A stretch of 9,568 bases of DNA. Source: a bacterium (GTDB lineage Bacteria > UBA9089 > UBA9088 > JAGUXG01). The notes under the pieces are model-generated. The model worked only from the letters and a program-made list of their open reading frames with translations, had not been told where the DNA came from and searched no databases. Location of the stretch: contig JAGUXG010000124.1 in assembly GCA_020061965.1 (NCBI GenBank), forward strand, positions 1-9,568, read 5' to 3'. How positions within the stretch are numbered: position 1 is the first letter of the stretch; each line of letters opens with the position of its first letter. Below are positions 1-5,338 of this stretch, one piece after another. Made by a program: the position numbers and the translations under genes.

Positions 1-81
1 AAGTGTTTGAAGAATTAACAAATCTTTCTTTCATCTCCCCCTCCACCCCTTGATTCCTTGAATCCTTTTTAATTTTACTTC

Positions 82-107
82 AGATGAGTAAAGTGTTACT
101 TACATCT
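82..107. repeat. Imperfect hairpin downstream of the UbiA-like gene
   Basis: AGATG-AGTAA (82-91) can pair with TTACT-(TA)-CATCT (96-107), giving a ten-pair stem with a two-base bulge and an AGTG loop. It lies about 35 nt beyond the stop of the UbiA-like gene, so it could mark the 3' end of that transcript. However, no T-run follows on the minus strand and the stem is AT-rich, so it is not a convincing intrinsic terminator. The rest of 1-142 holds a pyrimidine-rich stretch and a short GATTC/GAATC palindrome at 52-64. I see no gene there. Confidence 0.3.
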
Positions 108-142
108 AAACACACCTATTTTTATTAGCTGACTGCTTACTT

Positions 143-1018
143 TCATAGATAAATAATCAACAAAATAGATATAACCCAACAACAGATACCAATCATCATA
201 GGCTTATCAGAGACAATATCTATCTCAGGCCTACCACCCTTTCCTTTCTGATGGACAAGGTAGAGATACCTGAATATTCCATAAAGAACAAAGGGAATGG
301 TCAAAGGAAGAGTCTTTCCAAACCTCTCCTGAGTCTCTGGAGAAAAGGCATAAAGGGAATAGGCGATGAGCAATCCACCTGTCACTGCAGAGATCATCTC
401 GTCAATAAATGCCGGTGTGTATTCAGATAATATGGTTCTGTGCGATGGAGCAGAATCCTCCAAAAGGACAAGCTCATGCCTTCTTTTGGACAGGGCAAGG
501 AATAGGGCAAGAAGCATGGTGCAGATCAAGAGCCACAGAGATACCTCTACAGGAATGATAACTGCTCCAGCCTTTACCCGTAAGACAAACCCTGCTGATA
601 TGGTCATTACATCAAGAATGACAATGTTCTTAAGCCAGAAAGAGTAAAGAAACATAATCAAAAGGTAGGCCAACGCAACAAGAAAGAATTGAACAGACAG
701 GCAAAAGGAGAGAATGAAGCTGATTGAAAGAAAGGCAGTAGCTGAGATGAGAGCAGCCTTTTTGCTTAAAGCCCCTGAGGTAATCGGCCGCCTTTGTTTT
801 ATCGGATGCGTCCTGTCCTTTTCAGCGTCTATAATATCGTTAAGGATATACCCACCAGAAGCTATAAGAGAAAATAGAAGAAATCCTGCTCCAACAGACA
901 AACTAGCAGGCAGGTCATTCAGTTTCTGAGAAAAGACAAGTGCAGCAAAGAGAAAGAGGTTCTTTGTCCACTGCTTCAGCCGCATACTGATGATGAGATT
1001 TTGTAATGTTCTATTCAT
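143..1018 (-). CDS. UbiA-family prenyltransferase, decaprenyl-phosphate phosphoribosyltransferase-like
   Basis: This 291-residue integral membrane protein belongs to the UbiA superfamily. The start MNRTLQN..MRLKQWTKNLFLF matches the usual 'LRPKQWxKN' opening of the decaprenyl-phosphate phosphoribosyltransferase group. The Mg/diphosphate-binding motif NDxxDxxxD is intact (N60, D61, D64, D68). The second conserved region runs from YSFWLK (125-130) through D136 to FVLRVKAGA (144-152), and the KRRHEL block lies at 178-183. About eight or nine hydrophobic segments cover the rest. Characterised relatives (the mycobacterial Rv3806c type) transfer 5-phosphoribosyl from PRPP to a polyprenyl phosphate, making a lipid-linked pentose donor for envelope glycans. 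The lipid and sugar used here are inferred only. The ATG directly abuts a dispersed repeat copy and has no good Shine-Dalgarno sequence. A later in-frame ATG (residue 12) has none either and would cut the conserved start close. Confidence 0.85.
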   Translation of the reverse strand: MNRTLQNLIISMRLKQWTKNLFLFAALVFSQKLNDLPASLSVGAGFLLFSLIASGGYILNDIIDAEKDRTHPIKQRRPITSGALSKKAALISATAFLSISFILSFCLSVQFFLVALAYLLIMFLYSFWLKNIVILDVMTISAGFVLRVKAGAVIIPVEVSLWLLICTMLLALFLALSKRRHELVLLEDSAPSHRTILSEYTPAFIDEMISAVTGGLLIAYSLYAFSPETQERFGKTLPLTIPFVLYGIFRYLYLVHQKGKGGRPEIDIVSDKPMMIGICCWVISILLIIYL

Positions 1019-1019
1019 T

Positions 1020-1065
1020 AACCTACAACAAAAATCTTCGCTAGACCTCGTGTTCCTTGAGCATA
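1020..1065. repeat. Dispersed 46-bp intergenic repeat, copy 1
   Basis: This stretch begins AACCTACAACAAAAATCTT and continues through ACCTCGTGTTCCTTGAG. It matches 5292-5337 at 43 of 46 positions in the same orientation, with mismatches at 1039, 1044 and 1062. It fills almost the whole spacer between the biotin carrier stop (1077) and the UbiA-like ATG (1018). On the transcribed minus strand it therefore forms the immediate 5' leader of the UbiA-like gene. Its nature is unknown. It could be a small non-autonomous element remnant or a REP-like intergenic repeat. Confidence 0.8.
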
Positions 1066-1076
1066 CCTGATTTCAA

Positions 1077-1487
1077 TCATACTTCAACTACAAAGAGCAG
1101 ATCCCCTTTCTGAACCCTCTCTCCATTCATAGGCAATATATCAACTATCCTTCCTGTTATCTCTGACTTTATCTCATTAAAGACCTTCATTGCCTCAATC
1201 AAAGCCAGGGTAAGGTCTGGGGTGATGTTTGACCCTATCTCTACATAATACGGATCACCTGGTCTTGCAGAGCGATAAAACATTCCCTCAAGTGGAGAGA
1301 AGATCTTCTGATAATTATCTCCTGCCCATCGGGCTTTTTCTAATGGCTCGATCCCCTTCTCTTCTAAAAGAAGTTTGATGAACTTCTTTCCCTTTCCAAT
1401 AGAAAGCTCTACGAGCCCCATCTTATCCGCAGTCTCAGCTAACAGGGCTATCTCTTCTTCTATCTCAGAAAACCTATCTTTCTTCAT
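1077..1487 (-). CDS. accB: Biotin carboxyl carrier protein of acetyl-CoA carboxylase (AccB-like)
   Basis: This 136-residue protein has the layout of AccB. An N-terminal helical/beta segment (about 6-45, IEEEIALLAETADKMGLVEL..GKKFIKLLLEE) resembles the AccB N-terminus. A short linker follows, then a C-terminal biotinyl domain (about 62-136). The biotin acceptor is K101 in the EAMK motif (98-101), and the closing hairpin is NGERVQKGDLLFVVEV. In acetyl-CoA carboxylase the biotinyl-lysine carries CO2 from AccC to the carboxyltransferase in the first step of fatty-acid synthesis. The ATG overlaps the cvpA stop as ATGA and no Shine-Dalgarno is visible, so translation is probably coupled. AccC normally sits beside accB but is absent from this window; the next gene is UbiA-like. 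A carrier for another biotin-dependent carboxylase or decarboxylase is possible, but the N-terminal part favours AccB. Confidence 0.88.
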   Translation of the reverse strand: MKKDRFSEIEEEIALLAETADKMGLVELSIGKGKKFIKLLLEEKGIEPLEKARWAGDNYQKIFSPLEGMFYRSARPGDPYYVEIGSNITPDLTLALIEAMKVFNEIKSEITGRIVDILPMNGERVQKGDLLFVVEV

Positions 1488-1969
1488 TTTGGCAAAATCT
1501 TCTCAAACGGAAACAAAGAGAGAAGAACCTCTTTTATTATAGAAAGGCTGGGAAGCAATTGAGAATTTTCCATCATCTCTTTTGTCTTTTCTAAAGGAAA
1601 GATAGAGAGTAAGACACAAATAACGCCAATCAGAACAACACCCCTGACAAATCCAAATAAAGCACCTGCTACTCTATCAGCCCATCCAAGAAGCAATATC
1701 TTCCATATCTTACAAAGGATGATGGAGATGATCATAAGGGAACCAGCTATGACAAGAAAGACGATAATAAAGCTCAAAAGATTAGTCAGAACCGGGTTTG
1801 ATACATATTTGACAAGATATGGTGTGAATTTTGGGTATAGCCTGCTTGCCCCAAATATACCGCAGACTATAGCACCCAGAGAGAATATCTCCCTGGTTGC
1901 TCCACGAAAAAGACCCATTATTGTGCTTGCTAGCAAGACTGCTATAAAGATAATGTCTAATATGTTCAT
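1484..1969 (-). CDS. cvpA: CvpA-family inner-membrane protein
   Basis: This 161-residue protein has four predicted membrane segments, at about 5-22, 27-45, 63-85 and 101-123. It carries CvpA-family signatures: a GLFRGATREIFSL block (19-31) after the first helix, and DRVAGALFGFVRG (98-110) at the start of the fourth. The family is named for a role in colicin V production in E. coli. Its general function is poorly defined and is linked to envelope homeostasis. It starts 23 nt after the nrdD stop and overlaps accB by 4 nt, so nrdD-cvpA-accB probably form one transcript. The spacer holds a TCACTTAGTGA palindrome (1973-1983) but no strong ribosome-binding site. Family membership is well supported; the molecular role is not known from the sequence. 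Confidence 0.83.
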   Translation of the reverse strand: MNILDIIFIAVLLASTIMGLFRGATREIFSLGAIVCGIFGASRLYPKFTPYLVKYVSNPVLTNLLSFIIVFLVIAGSLMIISIILCKIWKILLLGWADRVAGALFGFVRGVVLIGVICVLLSIFPLEKTKEMMENSQLLPSLSIIKEVLLSLFPFEKILPK

Positions 1970-1992
1970 TTATCACTTAGTGATTTTTTTAT

Positions 1993-4900
1993 CTACACCA
2001 GATACTCCTTCCTCTCAGCAAATTCCTGCTGTTTCCCATCGTTCCATTGTTGGACTGGACGATAATAGCCAACAATCCTTGAATAGACCTCGCACTTCAT
2101 GCCACAGCGACCATTTCCAGCAGAGATTGGACAGTCAAAGTGTTCGCCATTTACATAGCCGTGGATGGGGCAGATGCTGAATGTTGGGGTGATGGTAAAA
2201 TATGGAAGGGAGAAGTTTTCGGAGATCTTCTTGATTAGAACCTTGCACATCCCTGCATTATCTATCTTTTCTCCAACAAACCCATGAAAGACCGTTCCTC
2301 CTGTATAAAGGGATTGAAGCTCATCCTGATGGGATAGAGCAAAGAAGAGATCATCTGTCAGATTGACTGGAAGGTGGGTGGAATTGGTATAGTATGGCTT
2401 GCCATCACCTCCTGCAATAATATCAGGGTATCTCTCCTTATCTAACATAGCTAATCTATGGGTTGCACCCTCTGCAGGTGTTGCCTCAATGTTATAAAGG
2501 TTGCCTGTCTCTTGCTGGTATTCGGTAATCTTATCTCTAATAAATCTCAAGGTGGAGATAGCCAATTCTTTTCCCTCTGACGTTGATATATCTTTTCCCA
2601 AAAGATTCAGGCAGGCTTCGTTCATTCCAACAATCCCAATCGTCGAGAAGTGGTTCTTCCAGTAAGCACCAAAACCATCTTTTATTGCCGAAAGGTAGTG
2701 TTTAGCATAAGGATACAGCCCATCCTCTGTAAATCGCTCCAGTACCTTCCTTTTTATCTCAAGGCTTTGCTTGGCAATATCCATAAGCTCTCCTATCTTC
2801 TGCCTAAATCCTTCTTCATCTTTCTTGGTATATGCTGCGGCTGGAAGATTGATGGTGACCACACCGATTGAACCTGTGAGTGGATTTGAACCGAATAGCC
2901 CACCACCCCTCTTTTTAAGCTCCCTGTTATCCAATCTCAACCGACAACAATTGTGTGTAATTGTTCCAAGAGAATGTACAAACTTATGATTTTTTTCAAG
3001 TTCTATATCATAAAAATCCTCTATATTCTCTGTTTTTTCTATTTCAACAACACTTATTGGATAAATATCACCATTCTTCAACCTTATAGATAAATCAGTT
3101 TCAGCTAAGCAATTAACTGGTTGATTATTAATATTTTCAGGGTTTAATTTATGTTGTAAATAAAGCCTCTGACCTTTTTCATTTAGTTTTAGTATGTTTG
3201 GAATTCCAATCAAAGAATATAAAATTGTTAAATCTCTTATTAAAAGAGTATCTTTGATATGCATCTCTTTTCTCTTTTCATAGCCACTTCCAGCAAAAAA
3301 CCCCTCTAAAAATTTTTCTATCACTCTCTTAGGGGAATTGAACACAGAATTAGAAACCCTTCCATATTTTTTAAATCCACAACTATAGATTAAATCAGCA
3401 AACCAAGACTTATAAATATAAAGATAATAAGTATTATATCTTGGATCCTTTTTCTCTTTAACCTCACAGTCAAATTTTTCCTTTATTATTGCTTTTATCT
3501 TTTCTTTTAGGATGGCATTTCTTAAATTAAATGTAAATTGTAATCCACTCAATTTTCTTGTTTTGCTTTTATATAAAAAATTACCGTCTGCTGTGAAAAA
3601 CCCCAGGAAGAAAGCCAAGTTTTCATCTAAAATAAAGTCACCCATTTTTTCATAATCTAAAGAAAGAATACCCGAAGCATCTTTTAAGCTTATCATATAA
3701 TCTCCTGGTTCTATCTCTTTAGCCATTTTCTGCTTTAATCCCTCTTCATTTAGGATAATAACTGGATGATTTTTAGAGAATTTACAAAATTTACCATCCT
3801 TTGTTTTTATTTTTATTGCCCCTTGTAATTTTGTTTTTAAGAAGTTCTTTATCCTTGCCCATTCAATCTTATAATTATCATTTATGGATATAACCTCTAT
3901 ATCTTCCTTGCATTTCTGCCACTCATCCCCCCCATAAGTTTCAATCAATTCTTTTATTGTTGTTCTTTCAATCTTTCCCTTATTTTTAATAACTATTTCT
4001 TCATCTCCATGCAGACACATACTCCTGGCATCCTCTGGGTCCATATCCGAGTTTATAAAGTTTGAAAAGTAGGGAATCCCATATTTTGCTGTCATCTCCC
4101 AGAGTGGCAAGAGATTCTCATTCTCCCAGTCAAAATCTTTGGTTATATTGTATGTTGGTATAGGAAAGGTGAAGACCCTACCCCTGGAATCTCCCTCCAT
4201 CATCACCTCACAAAATGCCTTATTTATCATCATCATCTCTTTTCTAAACTCAGAGTAAGTCGCAGACTGAGGCATGCCATGAATAATCACTGCCTCCTGA
4301 GCCAATGTCTTAGGAGGTGTAATATCCATAGTTATGTTTGTAAATGGTGTTTGAAATCCAACCCTTGTAGGAATGTTCATATTGAAGATAAACTCCTGCA
4401 TTGCCTGTTTCACATCCTTGTAAGAGAGACTATCATATCTGATAAATGGAGCAAGGAGTGTGTCAAAATTAGAGAATGCCTGAGCACCTGCTGCCTCTCC
4501 CTGGAGGGTGTAAAAGAAGTTGACAATCTGACCAAGAGCGGTCCTAAAGTGCTTTGGAGGAGATGCCTCCACCTTACCCATAGCCCCAGCATATCCACGG
4601 GCGAGAAGGTCTTTCATGTCCCATCCACAGCAATAGACAGAGAGGACGCCGATGTCATGAATATGAAAATCGCCTGATAAATGAGCGTTCTTTACCACTT
4701 GCGGATAGAGCTTGGATAGCCAGTAGCTTGAGGTTATCAGAGAGAAGATATGGTTGTTCAAGCCCTGAAGGGAGTAGCTCATATTAGAGTTTTCCCTTAC
4801 CCTCCAGTCCTCTTTGCCCAAGTATTTGTCCACCATGCCCACAGCATCTGACAGGAGTGCTTTTGTCTCCCGCAGGCCTGCGTGCTGATTCCTGTAAAGT

Positions 4901-5163
4901 ATGTATGCTTTAGCTGCCTCAACATAGCCGTCTTCAATCAGCATCCTCTCCACTAAATCTTGAATATTTTCAACTGTAGGTGTTCTATCGTCTTTGTAAA
5001 TGACAGAGATAGCCCCAACTACCTGACGGCTGACCTTTTCTGCCTTCTTTTTGTCTGGGTTATTGGTAGCAGACAATGCCTTAAAGACAGCATCTGCTAT
5101 CTTCTCCTTATTGAATGGAACTATCCTTCCATCCCTCTTTCTTATAGATTTTGGTTGACTCAT
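1993..5163 (-). CDS. nrdD: Anaerobic ribonucleoside-triphosphate reductase NrdD, interrupted by an intein
   Basis: This is a class III ribonucleotide reductase, which uses a glycyl radical to reduce ribonucleotides to deoxyribonucleotides without oxygen. Residues count from the ATG at 5163 (1056 aa including the intein). An N-terminal ATP-cone (about 5-95, SIRKRDGRIVPFNKEKI) senses ATP/dATP. The catalytic barrel carries VYCCGWD (Cys178-179) and, after splicing, the active-site SM-CCRLRLD motif, then GGGLFGSNPLTGSIGVVTINLP. The C-terminus has four cysteines that probably bind Zn, spaced C-x12-C-x8-C-x3-C. It ends with the glycyl-radical loop SRIVGYYRPVQQW (Gly1032). Removing the 356-residue intein leaves about 700 residues, the usual size. 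A GTG at 5178 would add five residues. I prefer the ATG at 5163 because GGAG lies 9 nt upstream of it. NrdG, the activase it needs, is not in the window. No NrdR box was recognised. Confidence 0.93.
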   Translation of the reverse strand: MSQPKSIRKRDGRIVPFNKEKIADAVFKALSATNNPDKKKAEKVSRQVVGAISVIYKDDRTPTVENIQDLVERMLIEDGYVEAAKAYILYRNQHAGLRETKALLSDAVGMVDKYLGKEDWRVRENSNMSYSLQGLNNHIFSLITSSYWLSKLYPQVVKNAHLSGDFHIHDIGVLSVYCCGWDMKDLLARGYAGAMGKVEASPPKHFRTALGQIVNFFYTLQGEAAGAQAFSNFDTLLAPFIRYDSLSYKDVKQAMQEFIFNMNIPTRVGFQTPFTNITMDITPPKTLAQEAVIIHGMPQSATYSEFRKEMMMINKAFCEVMMEGDSRGRVFTFPIPTYNITKDFDWENENLLPLWEMTAKYGIPYFSNFINSDMDPEDARSMCLHGDEEIVIKNKGKIERTTIKELIETYGGDEWQKCKEDIEVISINDNYKIEWARIKNFLKTKLQGAIKIKTKDGKFCKFSKNHPVIILNEEGLKQKMAKEIEPGDYMISLKDASGILSLDYEKMGDFILDENLAFFLGFFTADGNFLYKSKTRKLSGLQFTFNLRNAILKEKIKAIIKEKFDCEVKEKKDPRYNTYYLYIYKSWFADLIYSCGFKKYGRVSNSVFNSPKRVIEKFLEGFFAGSGYEKRKEMHIKDTLLIRDLTILYSLIGIPNILKLNEKGQRLYLQHKLNPENINNQPVNCLAETDLSIRLKNGDIYPISVVEIEKTENIEDFYDIELEKNHKFVHSLGTITHNCCRLRLDNRELKKRGGGLFGSNPLTGSIGVVTINLPAAAYTKKDEEGFRQKIGELMDIAKQSLEIKRKVLERFTEDGLYPYAKHYLSAIKDGFGAYWKNHFSTIGIVGMNEACLNLLGKDISTSEGKELAISTLRFIRDKITEYQQETGNLYNIEATPAEGATHRLAMLDKERYPDIIAGGDGKPYYTNSTHLPVNLTDDLFFALSHQDELQSLYTGGTVFHGFVGEKIDNAGMCKVLIKKISENFSLPYFTITPTFSICPIHGYVNGEHFDCPISAGNGRCGMKCEVYSRIVGYYRPVQQWNDGKQQEFAERKEYLV
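2950..4017 (-). mobile_element. Intein with degenerate LAGLIDADG endonuclease, inside NrdD
   Basis: This in-frame 356-residue intein spans residues 383-738 of NrdD. It begins with Cys (CLHGDEEIVIK, block A) and has a block-B-like SKNHPVII with the expected His (466). Block F is FYDIELEKNHKFV (717-729). It ends GTITHN (block G, penultimate His 737, terminal Asn 738) followed by Cys+1. These are the residues of a class 1 splicing pathway. The insert includes a two-motif LAGLIDADG domain: LGFFTADG (520-527) keeps its catalytic-position Asp526, but LEGFFAGSG (619-627) has Ser626 at the equivalent place. Splicing would rejoin ..DARSM to CCRLRLD.., restoring the NrdD active-site motif. The DNA is AT-rich relative to the host gene: G+C is 14 of 60 in 3361-3420 and 13 of 60 in 3481-3540, against 30 of 60 in 2461-2520 and 29 of 60 in 4501-4560. 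Splicing is probable; homing activity is doubtful. Confidence 0.93.
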
Positions 5164-5172
5164 ATCTTTCAA

Positions 5173-5176
5173 CTCC
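5173..5176 (-). promoter_or_regulatory. Shine-Dalgarno sequence deciding the nrdD start
   Basis: GGAG on the minus strand lies 9 nt before the ATG at 5163. It falls inside the five codons that would be added by the upstream GTG at 5178, which has no comparable site. This favours the ATG as the true start. Confidence 0.6.
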
Positions 5177-5180
5177 ACTC

Positions 5181-5208
5181 TTTATACACAAGTAAATCAG
5201 GTTTACAA
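5181..5208 (-). promoter_or_regulatory. Candidate promoter of nrdD
   Basis: On the minus strand TTGTAA (5203-5208) and TATAAA (5181-5186) are separated by 16 nt, resembling a sigma-70 type promoter. Transcription would begin near 5174, leaving a leader of only about 10 nt that barely includes the GGAG site. The true start could therefore lie upstream in the repeat region. Weak evidence. Confidence 0.3.
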
Positions 5209-5219
5209 AGAGAACCTGA
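5197..5219. repeat. 7-bp inverted repeat in the nrdD upstream region
   Basis: TCAGGTT (5197-5203) and AACCTGA (5213-5219) are perfect reverse complements around a 9-nt spacer. The repeat overlaps the candidate -35 element of nrdD, where an operator could lie. No regulator is identified, and the sequence does not resemble an NrdR box as I know it. Confidence 0.4.
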
Positions 5220-5236
5220 GGTTGTAAGTTTAGGGT

Positions 5237-5294
5237 GTTGTAAGTTGTAGGTTTGGATCTTTCTGTTCTACTTCTTCAACCTACAACTTACAAC
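5237..5294. repeat. 17-bp perfect inverted repeat between the GGDEF gene and nrdD
   Basis: GTTGTAAGTTGTAGGTT (5237-5253) is exactly complementary to AACCTACAACTTACAAC (5278-5294) across a 24-nt loop. A further copy of the GTTGTAAG word (5221-5228) can pair with the same right arm, so alternative folds exist. The right arm runs into the dispersed repeat (5292-5337), which begins with another AACCTACAAC. In RNA from either strand this would form a strong stem in the nrdD leader or the 3' end of the GGDEF transcript. No T-run follows on the minus strand, so it is not a standard intrinsic terminator. Confidence 0.8.
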
Positions 5295-5337
5295 CTACAA
5301 CAAAAATCTTAGCTAAACCTCGTGTTCCTTGAGTATA
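5292..5337. repeat. Dispersed 46-bp intergenic repeat, copy 2
   Basis: This is the second copy of the element at 1020-1065, in the same orientation and with three mismatches. It ends 1 nt before the stop codon of the GGDEF gene (5339-5341). As with copy 1, it sits directly after one minus-strand gene and upstream of the next. Here it is extended by extra AACCTACAAC-type units that form the inverted repeat at 5237-5294. Confidence 0.8.
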
Positions 5338-5338
5338 A

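Noticed and set aside
82..107. Intrinsic terminator after the UbiA-like gene
   Set aside because: The stem is AT-rich and bulged and no T-run follows on the transcribed strand. Kept only as a possible hairpin.
1719..2180. Plus-strand open frame crossing cvpA and the 3' end of nrdD
   Set aside because: It is antisense to two well-supported genes, has no recognisable domain and spans their intergenic gap.
4279..4677. Plus-strand open frame within nrdD
   Set aside because: It is antisense to the conserved NrdD catalytic domain and shows no protein family features.
5163..5178. GTG start for nrdD at 5178, adding five residues
   Set aside because: No ribosome-binding site precedes it, whereas the ATG at 5163 has GGAG at 9 nt. 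The five extra residues lie before the conserved ATP-cone.
5164..5220. NrdR operator boxes upstream of nrdD
   Set aside because: No paired palindromes resembling the NrdR consensus are visible; only a 7-bp inverted repeat with a 9-nt spacer is present.
5219..5301. CRISPR-like array formed by AACCTACAAC repeats
   Set aside because: The units are too short, lie in both orientations and have no regular spacers. No cas genes are present.
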